Source of the DNA: Pseudomonas azerbaijanoccidentalis
GTDB taxonomy: Bacteria; Pseudomonadota; Gammaproteobacteria; Pseudomonadales; Pseudomonadaceae
NCBI RefSeq assembly: GCF_019145495.1
Contig: NZ_JAHSTU010000003.1
Span: forward strand, 186,001 to 250,000
Length of the DNA: 64,000 bases
Reading direction: 5' to 3'
In this document: one piece after another, positions 56,357 to 64,000 of the stretch
Layout: each line of letters starts with the position of its first letter
How positions within the stretch are numbered: the stretch's first letter is position 1
Made by a program: the position numbers and the translations under genes
The notes under the pieces: model-generated
Database searches by the model: none
What the model was told of the DNA's origin: nothing
Seen by the model: the letters and a program-made list of their open reading frames with translations, nothing else

Positions 56357-57619
56357 TCAGAAGCGGTAGGTGGCACCGATACCGAAACCGTTCGCCCAGT
56401 TTTCATACTTGGCGCTGTAGTTCTGGCGGCCATTGTTGTTGTTGACTTTGACCGACTCTTCACGCAGGTACGAGTACGCCACGTCGATGGTCAGGTCGTC
56501 GGTCGGACTCCAGCCGGCGCCCAGGCTGAAAATCGTGCGATCGCCAGTCGGGATGCGTGGGGAGCGGTTTTCATTGTTGGTTGGCGACTGGTCAACAGAC
56601 AGACCGGTACGCAGTACCCACTGCTTGTTCAGCTGGTACGAAGCACCGATGGCGTGAGCCCAGGTGTCATGCCAGTCCTGCTCTTCAGTGATGGTGCCGA
56701 ACGCTGGGTTCAAAGGAGCGGGCACACCACTATTCTCGACGGAGATTTCTTTCAGGCGGCTCCAGCGAGTCCAGGTGCTGCCTGCGTAGAGGGTCCACTG
56801 GTCGTCCAGTTGATGAGTGACCGAAAAGTCCACGGACTCAGGGGTAGTAATGTCCAGCGAAGCATCAAACTTCTGTTGACCCAGTGGGCCGAGCGGGCTG
56901 TAGCTAAGCTTGGTATCACCGTCGAGCTTGTACTTCACTTTCGAGTGGTAGGTCAGGCCCACGCGAGTGGAGTCGGTGGCCTGAACCAGAATACCGATGT
57001 TGTAGCCAAGCGCAGTGTCGTCACCCTTGATTTTGACTTCGCCGTCCGGTGCAGCCGGGTTCGGGCTCAGCGACAGGTTCGATTCCAGCTTGCCGTCGAT
57101 ACGGTTGATGGTCGGGCCGAAACCGATCGACACCTTGTCGTTGAAGGCGTAGCTGACGGTTGGCTGGAGCGTAATGATTTGGACTTCGCTCTTGCTGCCG
57201 AAGTAACGGCCGGCAAAGCCGTTTTCATAATCGGTTACGAGGCCGAATGGTGCATAAACGCCGAAACCGAATGCCCATTGGTCATCGATTGGTTTTACGT
57301 AATAGCCCATCGGCACGCCCATGAAGGGGACCATGTCACCCTTGTTGGTGCCACCATTGCGGGCGCTGGCATCGCTGATGTCGGTGTGAGCGTCAATAAA
57401 TGCCACACCGCCGGTGACTTGTTCGCGTTTAATGCGAGACATGCCGGCAGGGTTCCCAACAACGGTGGATGCGTCGTCGGCAGAAGAAGATCGCCCGGCA
57501 AAACCAGTACCCATCCCGCTGATGCTTTGTTCGTTCAGGGCAAAGCCACTTGCAAAGATCTGGGTGGATGCCATGGCAACGGCGAGGCTAATGGTGGTTT
57601 TGAGCATTACTTTTTTCAT
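56357..57619 (-). CDS. FadL/TodX family outer-membrane transport protein
   Basis: The 420-residue protein has a signal peptide (ending QIFA) and the FadL hatch region SGFALNEQSISGMGTGFAGR with the NPAGM motif near residue 56. The C-terminus ends in Phe (FGIGATYRF), as in outer-membrane barrels. It would import fatty acids or other hydrophobic compounds. It is monocistronic, convergent with the peroxidase gene. Confidence 0.94.
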   Translation of the reverse strand: MKKVMLKTTISLAVAMASTQIFASGFALNEQSISGMGTGFAGRSSSADDASTVVGNPAGMSRIKREQVTGGVAFIDAHTDISDASARNGGTNKGDMVPFMGVPMGYYVKPIDDQWAFGFGVYAPFGLVTDYENGFAGRYFGSKSEVQIITLQPTVSYAFNDKVSIGFGPTINRIDGKLESNLSLSPNPAAPDGEVKIKGDDTALGYNIGILVQATDSTRVGLTYHSKVKYKLDGDTKLSYSPLGPLGQQKFDASLDITTPESVDFSVTHQLDDQWTLYAGSTWTRWSRLKEISVENSGVPAPLNPAFGTITEEQDWHDTWAHAIGASYQLNKQWVLRTGLSVDQSPTNNENRSPRIPTGDRTIFSLGAGWSPTDDLTIDVAYSYLREESVKVNNNNGRQNYSAKYENWANGFGIGATYRF

Positions 57620-57766
57620 TATTAGAACTCCTGGTGATCACCGGGGCGAAAATTACCAACATTTTCGTCCCAGCGCTATAGGCTGTATCGCTTGATTTAG
57701 AGCGGTTTTGTAGGACAATCCGACCAGATTCGCAGCGTGTTGTGCGATCTTTGGATCCAGATTTGA

Positions 57767-58249
57767 TCAGCAGGCAACCTGATTCAGCGGTGAAACACAA
57801 GTTTGCCAAGCGAAGGTGAAGTCTCTCAGGCGTCCTTGGGGCTGGAAGGTCTGGCGCCAGATTCGGGCCATTCCCAGCAGGTCGTCTGCTTCGGGGAGCG
57901 GGGTGTTCTGTTCTTCGACCAGCAGCCAGGCGATGGCTGTGGCGTAACGCAGATTAACGGTCAGTTCTACGTGCGGGCCACTGAGAAAAGCATGCTGGCT
58001 GGCGAGGCCGCGGACCAGGCTTGCGCGTTCGGGATCGAGCGCCAGATAGTGGTCCCAAAGTGCCTGGTGGCGGGGCTCGGCGATCCGGTACAGGCCGTGT
58101 CCACGGCGGTCATGCAGGGCGGAACCAAGGGCTGACTGGCTGGCGGCGATGCCCAGCAGCAGGGATTCGGCAGTTGCGCTATGGCGTCCAAGGTAGATCA
58201 GCGTCGGACGGATCACATAACGACACAGTTCGCTGGCAGCGATACCCAT
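57767..58249 (-). CDS. Conserved hypothetical protein
   Basis: The 160-residue soluble protein starts MGIAASELCRYVIRPTLIYL and contains LLLGIAASQSALGSALHD. I do not recognise a domain. As I recall, a homologue occupies the same place after a fadL-like gene in P. aeruginosa, so it is probably conserved. It is on the same strand as fadL and lies 147 bases upstream of it. Confidence 0.75.
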   Translation of the reverse strand: MGIAASELCRYVIRPTLIYLGRHSATAESLLLGIAASQSALGSALHDRRGHGLYRIAEPRHQALWDHYLALDPERASLVRGLASQHAFLSGPHVELTVNLRYATAIAWLLVEEQNTPLPEADDLLGMARIWRQTFQPQGRLRDFTFAWQTCVSPLNQVAC

Positions 58250-58472
58250 AAAACCCTCGAATCCATGAAATGGTCGGCGATGCCTGATGGGGGCCTTGGC
58301 AGCGATGGATCGACTCAGGCTCGCCGGAAGCGGATCAAGCCGCTTGAGTTGAAGTGTAGTGTCATATTCACTGCGTAAAGGCCTGTTTTTAAAATATTTT
58401 CGGCTTCCAGTTATAACCGTTATATCGGTTGGTACTTAACCGGTGTGAAGGCAATTTGAAATCCCAGGCAAC

Positions 58473-58501
58473 AAAAAGCCCCGCTATTGAGCGGGGCTTT
58501 T
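58473..58501 (-). terminator. Terminator of the 76-residue gene
   Basis: AAAAGCCCCGC-N6-GCGGGGCTTTT lies after the stop of the minus-strand gene at 58525, with T residues on its 3' side. Confidence 0.85.
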
Positions 58502-58524
58502 GGTGTTTCAGCCTTTCTGGCGTC

Positions 58525-58755
58525 TCAGGCAACCAGTGCCTGACGGGTACGTTCGATCACGGCCTGCAGCGGTTCAGCGCTGGAGTACTGATCGGGGTAC
58601 AGGCGTTCGCTGTGTCGTGCGATGCCGTGCTCGTTGACCAGGGTGAAGCTGAAGCAGCCTTTGCGAGCAGCCATGATCAGGCAGTTCATTGGTGCAAAAG
58701 CGTTGGTTAGGGTGCGGATGGCATCCTGTGCATGGATTTGAGTAGACATAGTCAT
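58525..58755 (-). CDS. Small hypothetical protein
   Basis: The 76-residue product starts MTMSTQIHAQDAIRTLTNAF and contains LIMAARKGCFSFTLVNEHGI and RLYPDQYSS. The ATG at 58755 follows TAGGAACA; an ATG at 58749 is also possible. No domain is recognised. A well-placed terminator supports a real gene. Confidence 0.75.
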   Translation of the reverse strand: MTMSTQIHAQDAIRTLTNAFAPMNCLIMAARKGCFSFTLVNEHGIARHSERLYPDQYSSAEPLQAVIERTRQALVA

Positions 58756-59745
58756 GGTGTTCCTACAAGCGACACGGATAAGAGCCGTGCAAAATTAAAA
58801 CGTTCCAGTGACGACGACCACCGTTGGTCGAGCGAAGAACCTGACTGGAACAAAGCAGCCAGTTTGAAGCGCTGATAAATTGGCGCGCTTGGGCTGGCAG
58901 GTAGGTACTTAGGAGGGCAGGCAACACATCAAGGGCAAAGGTTCTGGGCCCGGGGTGAAGATCCTGATCAATTTGCAGGCTGGTTCGGTCAGAGTAAGTG
59001 AGCCTGGCAACACCCTTTGCTTTCGATTCAAAGGCTGTGTTGACGCAAGATTTACCTGGAAACCATCGAGGTGGTCGATCCCGCTTTTATCGGCAGAGGC
59101 TTCCGTTGGGAAGGCTATCCGGGGGGATTTGTTCGACCAGAATTGACTTTCAGCTTGGTACTAACGCCGCGGATACTAACGGATTGAATTGGCAAAGGGA
59201 AGTGTGCTAGCGAAAATAATGTTCAAAGGCGTCTTGTGCGCCTGCAAAAGGCCGTTCCCAGTGCGTCGTGCGCCACGCAAGTGCTCCAAAACGATCCGGA
59301 TTCCGACCGGTGGTCATGACCATCCAGCGGGTAAAAACCGGGCTGGACCGCGGGTTTGGCACGGTTTATCCCCAGGTTGGATGACAAAATGCGCCGAAAA
59401 AGCGCATCGATATAACCATCCGCGAGCTACTTGTGCACATTAGTTGCCCAAGCTGTCACACCACTGTCATGGAGTCTTCAAGCGCAGTGGGTGCCTGTAA
59501 CCAAAATTTAAGTCAATGAAAAACATCGCTTTTTTTTACTGGTGAAAAAATCGTCAGTTTGACTGGAGGCCCCATTCCACAGGGCTTTGCGGCCCTTCAG
59601 GGACGGTTGTCCACTGAGTTATCCACAGCTTCTGTGGATTGTCCCGAGCGCTTGCTCTAGGACGGGCGTGCCGGGAATTTTTCGGCTTTACCTGTAAGAA
59701 AAAAAGAGTAGAGTGGCGCGCCTTCCGATCTGCCCACAGTGCTTT
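58756..59745. other. Long region without a recognised gene
   Basis: These 990 bases carry no open frame I can support. Short frames near 58955-59443 show no family motif or ribosome site. Visible elements are TGCGC-N6-GCGCA near 59391-59406, a T-run at 59530, and the DnaA-box palindrome at 59605-59641. A small RNA gene or a decayed coding sequence is possible. Confidence 0.5.
59605..59641. promoter_or_regulatory. DnaA-box cluster with a 19-base palindrome
   Basis: A perfect DnaA box TTATCCACA lies at 59619-59627. It forms part of the palindrome ATCCACAG-CTT-CTGTGGAT (59621-59639), whose right arm gives an inverted near-box TGTGGATTG. TTGTCCACT at about 59608 is a third, weaker match. No dnaA or origin genes are near, so this is not the chromosomal origin. 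Confidence 0.5.
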
Positions 59746-60069
59746 ATGAAGTTTCGTACACCATCCGATTCCTCTTCCTCCAAAACATCCCCGGTTGCCG
59801 CGCCCAAGCGTTTTAAGATGCGGGTGGCAGAGTGGTTGTTGGACAGCCCGCGTCTGGGGGAAAACCCGAACGTCAAACACATCGCCGGCCGCTTGCTCAA
59901 GCAACCCGCCCGTGAAGGTGTGGTGGCAGCGCAAAGCCGCCTAGGCCAATTGATGTGCCGTGAGTGCGGGAATGCGCGAGACCGCCGGATCGGCCAGGAT
60001 CTGCTACGTCAGGCCGCACGGGCAGGTGATCTGCGCGCGCAACAGGAACTGGGCCTGATCGAAGACTGA
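59746..60069 (+). CDS. Small Sel1/TPR-like protein
   Basis: The 107-residue product starts MKFRTPSDSSSS and contains Sel1-like helices: RMRVAEWLL-type sequence, AREGVVAAQSRLGQLM and RQAARAGDLRAQQELGLIED. The start is uncertain: a GTG at 59713 would add MARLPICPQCF, giving a CPQC that could pair with CREC later in the protein. The ribosome site is poor for both. Function is unknown; it lies 55 bases before rmuC and may be cotranscribed. Confidence 0.75.
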   Translation: MKFRTPSDSSSSKTSPVAAPKRFKMRVAEWLLDSPRLGENPNVKHIAGRLLKQPAREGVVAAQSRLGQLMCRECGNARDRRIGQDLLRQAARAGDLRAQQELGLIED

Positions 60070-60124
60070 GCTGTCCAAGACCTGACGCCTTGGTTAACCT
60101 TCAAACTTTAATTCGAAGGCAGGA

Positions 60125-61609
60125 ATGGCTATGGCTATGGACTTGACCAGCGTTTTGCTTGGTCTGGCAGGCGCGGCATTGCCGTTGCTGGTATTGGCCT
60201 GGCAACTTCAGCGTCGGGCGAGCAACTCGCAAGCAGACGTCGCGTTACTGGAAGAGCGCCTGGCCATGGCCCAACTGGCGCAGGACGGCTTGAATGCGCA
60301 ACTTGAAACCTGTCGCGATGAAGTGGCTGATCTGGGACAGGCAAACGCCGCCAGGCAGGCAGAATTGGCCGCTGTGCGCCGTGAAGTCGAGTTGTTGCAG
60401 ATCGAACGCGATGACGCCCGGGATGCTTCCCACGCCTGGAACATCGAGCGCTCCGGCAAAGAAGCCGAATTGCGACGCCTGGACGCCCAGGCAGCTTCGC
60501 TCAAGGCTGAACTGCGCGAGCAGCAGGAAAGCCATCAACAACGTCTCAATGACCTGCAAGGCTCGCGAGATGAGTTGCGTGCGCAATTCGCAGAGCTGGC
60601 GGGGAAAATCTTCGATGAGCGTGAGCAGCGTTTTGCCGAGACCAGCCAGCAGCGTCTGGGGCAATTGCTCGATCCGCTGAAGGAACGCATTCAATCGTTC
60701 GAAAAACGCGTCGAGGAAAGTTATCAGGCCGAAGCCCGTGAGCGTTTCTCCCTGGCCAAGGAACTGGAACGCCTGCAACAGCTGAATCTGCGCCTGAGCG
60801 ACGAAGCCACCAACCTGACCCGTGCCTTGAAAGGGCAGAAAACCCAAGGCAACTGGGGTGAGTTGATTCTGGAGCGGGTGCTTGAGCATGCCGGGCTGGA
60901 GAAGGGCCGCGAGTATCAGACCCAAGTCAATCTCAAGGGGCCGGACGGCGAGCGATTCCAACCCGACGTGATCATTTATTTACCCGGCGACAAGCAGGTG
61001 GTGGTCGACTCCAAAGTCAGTCTCACGGCTTACCAGCAATACGTGGCGGCCGAAGACGAAGGCATCAGGCAGATCGCCATCAAGCAACATGTGCTGTCAC
61101 TGCGTAATCACGTCAAAGGCCTGTCCGGCAAGGACTACAAACGGCTCGACGGTTTGCACAGCCTGGATTTCGTGTTGCTGTTCGTGCCGATCGAAGCGGC
61201 ATTTTCCGCCGCATTGCAGGCTGAGCCGACGCTGTTTCAGGAGGCGTTCGATCGCAATATCGTGATCGTCAGCCCGACCACATTGCTCGCCACGCTGCGG
61301 GTGATTGACAGCCTGTGGAAACAGGAACGGCAAAGCCAGAACGCTCGGGAAATCGCCGAGCGGGCCGGGTGGCTGTACGACAAGTTTGTGCTGTTCATTC
61401 AGGATCTGGACGAGGTCGGCAATCGCTTGCAGCAACTGGACAAGGCCTACAGCTCAGCACGCAACAAGCTGACAGAAGGGCGTGGCAATCTGGTCAGCCG
61501 CAGTGAACAACTCAAGTTGCTGGGCGCCCGGGCCAGCAAGAGCCTGCCGGCAGATTTGCTGGAACGGGCGATGACCGATGTGGATGGGCTGGTCGAGTTG
61601 CCGGAGTAA
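60125..61609 (+). CDS. rmuC: DNA recombination protein RmuC
   Basis: The 494-residue protein has an N-terminal membrane anchor (residues 5-27), a long coiled coil (about 30-225, Glu/Gln/Leu-rich) and the RmuC nuclease-like domain with KGQKTQGNWGELILERVLE, FQPDVIIYLPGDKQVVVDSK and the LLFVPIEAAF block. RmuC limits inversions at short repeats. The ATGs at 60125 and 60131 are both possible. Confidence 0.95.
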   Translation: MAMAMDLTSVLLGLAGAALPLLVLAWQLQRRASNSQADVALLEERLAMAQLAQDGLNAQLETCRDEVADLGQANAARQAELAAVRREVELLQIERDDARDASHAWNIERSGKEAELRRLDAQAASLKAELREQQESHQQRLNDLQGSRDELRAQFAELAGKIFDEREQRFAETSQQRLGQLLDPLKERIQSFEKRVEESYQAEARERFSLAKELERLQQLNLRLSDEATNLTRALKGQKTQGNWGELILERVLEHAGLEKGREYQTQVNLKGPDGERFQPDVIIYLPGDKQVVVDSKVSLTAYQQYVAAEDEGIRQIAIKQHVLSLRNHVKGLSGKDYKRLDGLHSLDFVLLFVPIEAAFSAALQAEPTLFQEAFDRNIVIVSPTTLLATLRVIDSLWKQERQSQNAREIAERAGWLYDKFVLFIQDLDEVGNRLQQLDKAYSSARNKLTEGRGNLVSRSEQLKLLGARASKSLPADLLERAMTDVDGLVELPE

Positions 61610-61610
61610 G

Positions 61611-61686
61611 GATCAAAAGATCGCAGCCTGCGGCAACTCCTACAAAAACCGGGTAATCCCGTAGGAGCTGCCGAAGGCTGCGATCT
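61611..61686. repeat. REP inverted pair (GATCGCAGCC type)
   Basis: GATCGCAGCCTGCGGCAACT faces AGCTGCCGAAGGCTGCGATC. It lies between the convergent rmuC and sensor kinase genes. Confidence 0.9.
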
Positions 61687-61718
61687 CTGCGCCGATACCT
61701 CCAGCTCAAGGACTTCCA

Positions 61719-64000
61719 CTACAACGGCAAATGCCGACTCAACAACGCCCGCAACGCCGCCGGCTTAACCGGTTTGGCCAGGTAATCCAATCCCGCTGCA
61801 TGCACCTGGGCCATCGTTTCCGGTCGCCCATCGGCACTGATCACCACCCCCGGCACGGGCTCACCCAGGCGAGTGCGCAACCAGGCCATCAATTCGGTTC
61901 CGGTTTCGCCGTCGTCCAGGTGGTAATCCACCAACGCCAATTGCGGTCGCACCCCCTCGTTGAGCAGGGTCATGCACTCTTCGCGATTGCGTGCGGTCCA
62001 CACCTGGCAGCCCCAACGCGTCAGCAAACTGTTCATGCCGATGAGAATGCTGTCTTCGTTGTCGACGCACAGCACCTGGGCGCCGCTGAGCAACTTGCCA
62101 TTAAGTTCGGCAACCTTGGCAGGCTGCGCCGTTTGCGCCCGGGCCAGCGGTACTCTGACGCTGAACACGCTGCCGCGCCCGGGCCACGAACGTACCATCA
62201 AGGTATGTCCCAGCACCCGGCATAGACCATCGGCAATCGCCAATCCCAGCCCAAGGCCTTTTTCCGCACGGGTCTGATGGCTGTCGAGACGTTTGAATTC
62301 TTCGAAAATTACCTGCTGCTTGTCCGCCGGAATCCCCGGTCCGCGGTCCCAGACTTCTAGGCATAGCTTGCCTTTGCGTCGACGAACGCCGAGCAACACC
62401 GGTCCTTTGCCGTAGCGAAAGGCGTTGGTGAGGAAGTTCTGCAGGATGCGGCGCAGCAGTTTGATGTCACTGTCGATGCGCAGCTTGCTGCCCCGGACAC
62501 GGAATTGCAGCCCTTGCTCGCGGGCCAGTGCCTTGAATTCGGCGCCGAGGGTGTCGAACAACTCACTGAGGGCGAATGGCTTGGGATCGGGATTGATCTT
62601 GCCGTTTTCCAGGCGGGAAATGTCCAGCAGATCACTGATCAGATCTTCGGCAGAACGCAGCGAGCTATCAAGGTGCTGGATCAGTTTTTGCGCCTCGCCG
62701 GACAAGCCGTCGTCCTGATGAGTCAAGGCCGCGGAGAACAGTCGCGCGGCGTTCAGCGGTTGCATCAGGTCATGGCTGACCGCTGCGAGGAATCTGGTTT
62801 TCGACTGGTTGGCTGCTTCGGCGGTGCCCTTGGCTTCCGTCAGGGCGACGTTGAGTTGCGACAGTTCATGGGTGCGTTCCGTCACTCGCTGTTCGAGGCT
62901 CTCGTTGGCTTCGGTCAATGCCTGCTCGGCTTCGCGGAACGGGGTAATGTCGGTGAAGCTCATGACAAAACCGCCGCCGGGCATCGGGTTGCCGATCAGT
63001 TCGATCACCCGCCCGTTAGGGAACAGCCGCTCTGACGTATGCGCCCGGCCCTGACGCATCCAGTGCAGCCGCCGGGCGACGTGCACTTCGGCTTCGCCGG
63101 GGCCGCACAACCCGCGCTCGGCGTTGTAGCGGATGATGTCGGCGATCGGTCTGCCAACGCTGATCAAGCCGTCGGGATAGTTGAAAAGCTCCAGATAGCG
63201 CCGGTTCCAGGCCACGAGTTTCAGTGACTGGTCGACCACGCTGATGCCTTGGGTAATGTTTTCGATTGCCCCTTGCAGCAGCGCACGGTTGAACTGCAGG
63301 ACTTCCGAAGCTTCGTCGGCGATGCGCACGACGTCTTCCAGCTGCATCTCCCGACCTTCGATGGCCGCTTTCACCACCGCGCGCGTCGACGAGGCACCCA
63401 GTACACCGGCGAGCAGGCGTTCGGTGTGGGCGATCCATTCGCCGTCGGCGTTCTGGTTCGGGTTGAAGCCTTTGCCCTGGCGGTAGGCAAAGCGGATGAA
63501 GCTCTGGCGGGCGCGTTCCTCGCCGACAAAGCGGGCGGCCAATTGCAGCAAATCGTCGATCTGTACCGCTAGCATTGAGCGCGCACTGGGGCGGGCGCTG
63601 ATTTCCTGGCCGATGAAACGGCCGGCCTGCCAGTGCTCCGAAACCCGAGTACGCGACAGCACCGAGACCCAGGCAAATAGCGTGAAGTTGCCCGCCAGGG
63701 ACAACACCACACCTTGGGTCAGCGGGGTGATCGGCAGGTTCAGCGGATTACTGTGCAGCCACGCCAGGCCCGGGAAACTGTTCAGGGACATGCCGAGACT
63801 GTGGGCCGCGATTGGCAGAATCAGCGTGTAGAACCATAGAAATGTCCCGGCAGCGAGACCGGCGAACACCCCACGGCGGTTGGCCTGTTTCCAGTACAGC
63901 GCGCCGAGCATCGCCGGTGCCAGTTGCGTGACGGCGGCGAAAGCGATCTGGCCGATGGTTGCCAGGCTGGCGGTCGAGCCCAACAAGCGATAGCTGACGT
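61719..64000 (-). CDS. Hybrid sensor histidine kinase with solute-symporter N-terminus (partial)
   Basis: The frame stays open to the right edge, so the N-terminus is missing; about 760 residues are visible. In order they are the last membrane helices of an SSF transporter-like domain (QLAPAMLGALYWKQANRRGV), a linker, a PAS domain (ITQGISVVDQSLKLVAWNR), a coiled coil, a DHp domain with the phospho-His in AAVSHDLMQPLNAARL, a HATPase domain (LGLGLAIADGLC), and a receiver with the Asp in LALVDYHLDDGE. This is the CbrA/PutP-type kinase architecture. The ligand is unknown; the receiver is probably a relay to a separate regulator. Confidence 0.93.
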   Translation of the reverse strand, partial: VSYRLLGSTASLATIGQIAFAAVTQLAPAMLGALYWKQANRRGVFAGLAAGTFLWFYTLILPIAAHSLGMSLNSFPGLAWLHSNPLNLPITPLTQGVVLSLAGNFTLFAWVSVLSRTRVSEHWQAGRFIGQEISARPSARSMLAVQIDDLLQLAARFVGEERARQSFIRFAYRQGKGFNPNQNADGEWIAHTERLLAGVLGASSTRAVVKAAIEGREMQLEDVVRIADEASEVLQFNRALLQGAIENITQGISVVDQSLKLVAWNRRYLELFNYPDGLISVGRPIADIIRYNAERGLCGPGEAEVHVARRLHWMRQGRAHTSERLFPNGRVIELIGNPMPGGGFVMSFTDITPFREAEQALTEANESLEQRVTERTHELSQLNVALTEAKGTAEAANQSKTRFLAAVSHDLMQPLNAARLFSAALTHQDDGLSGEAQKLIQHLDSSLRSAEDLISDLLDISRLENGKINPDPKPFALSELFDTLGAEFKALAREQGLQFRVRGSKLRIDSDIKLLRRILQNFLTNAFRYGKGPVLLGVRRRKGKLCLEVWDRGPGIPADKQQVIFEEFKRLDSHQTRAEKGLGLGLAIADGLCRVLGHTLMVRSWPGRGSVFSVRVPLARAQTAQPAKVAELNGKLLSGAQVLCVDNEDSILIGMNSLLTRWGCQVWTARNREECMTLLNEGVRPQLALVDYHLDDGETGTELMAWLRTRLGEPVPGVVISADGRPETMAQVHAAGLDYLAKPVKPAALRALLSRHLPL

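Noticed and set aside
58955..59443. Short plus-strand frames in the gap before the Sel1-like gene
   Set aside because: No ribosome sites, no motifs, and they overlap each other in different frames.
59605..59641. Replication origin
   Set aside because: DnaA boxes are present, but there are too few, there is no AT-rich unwinding region, and dnaA, dnaN and gyrB are not in the window.

Overview
The window comes from a Pseudomonas of the fluorescens group. Evidence: GC-rich codon use; the order gltA / sdhCDAB / sucAB-lpd-sucCD; a Pseudomonas-type aerobic cobalamin cluster followed by marR, MFS, glutathione peroxidase and fadL genes; and many copies of the intergenic REP families typical of this group (GTGGGAGCGAGCC-type and GATCGCAGCCTTCGGCAGC-type). 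It looks like ordinary core chromosome with a few accessory genes. I see no prophage, insertion sequence, CRISPR array, rRNA or tRNA gene.

Layout. 1-4.6 kb: a gene end at the left edge, a RutR-like TetR regulator, a DUF808 membrane protein, and a hydrolase-mlaA pair on the minus strand. 4.8-5.9 kb: a short orphan RHS protein with an unrecognised C-terminal domain, the best candidate for something new. 5.9-10.9 kb: a GH17-type glucan enzyme, an orphan betaine-type binding protein, and yjcH-actP for acetate uptake. 10.9-11.6 kb: a 217-219 bp module repeated three times in tandem. 11.7-24.7 kb: TCA-cycle genes (citrate synthase divergent from succinate dehydrogenase, 2-oxoglutarate dehydrogenase and succinyl-CoA synthetase), with recognisable promoters and an unusual double hairpin before sucC. 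25-36 kb: brnQ, a delta-60 repeat protein, two overlapping thioesterase genes, htpG, dienelactone hydrolase, pirin and OsmC. 34.9-43.7 kb: DUF3108-purN-purM, DUF2066, a PerM-type permease, hda, two NlpC/P60 lipoproteins and a sorbosone-dehydrogenase-like lipoprotein.

44.4-53.7 kb: a cobalamin riboswitch followed by ten genes (cobO-cobB-bluB-cbiB-cobD-cobQ-cobU-cobT-cobC-cobS). They cover late corrin-ring amidation and adenosylation, aminopropanol arm synthesis, lower-ligand synthesis and nucleotide-loop assembly, mostly with 4-8 bp gene overlaps. A sigma54-like promoter lies upstream of the riboswitch. 53.8-55.6 kb: a MarR regulator, an MFS transporter and a 40-residue membrane peptide, with the same palindrome in front of the regulator and the transporter. 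55.7-64 kb: glutathione peroxidase, FadL porin, two small unknown genes, a long gene-free stretch with a DnaA-box palindrome, a Sel1-like protein, rmuC, and a hybrid sensor kinase with a solute-symporter N-terminus cut by the right edge.

Most genes can be named from family motifs. The less usual observations are the RHS orphan, the triplicated terminator/REP module, the lpd-sucC leader structure, a CobB C-terminus encoded by a REP element, the MarR operator pair, the MlaA homologue without a lipobox, and the sigma54-like site at the cobalamin operon.
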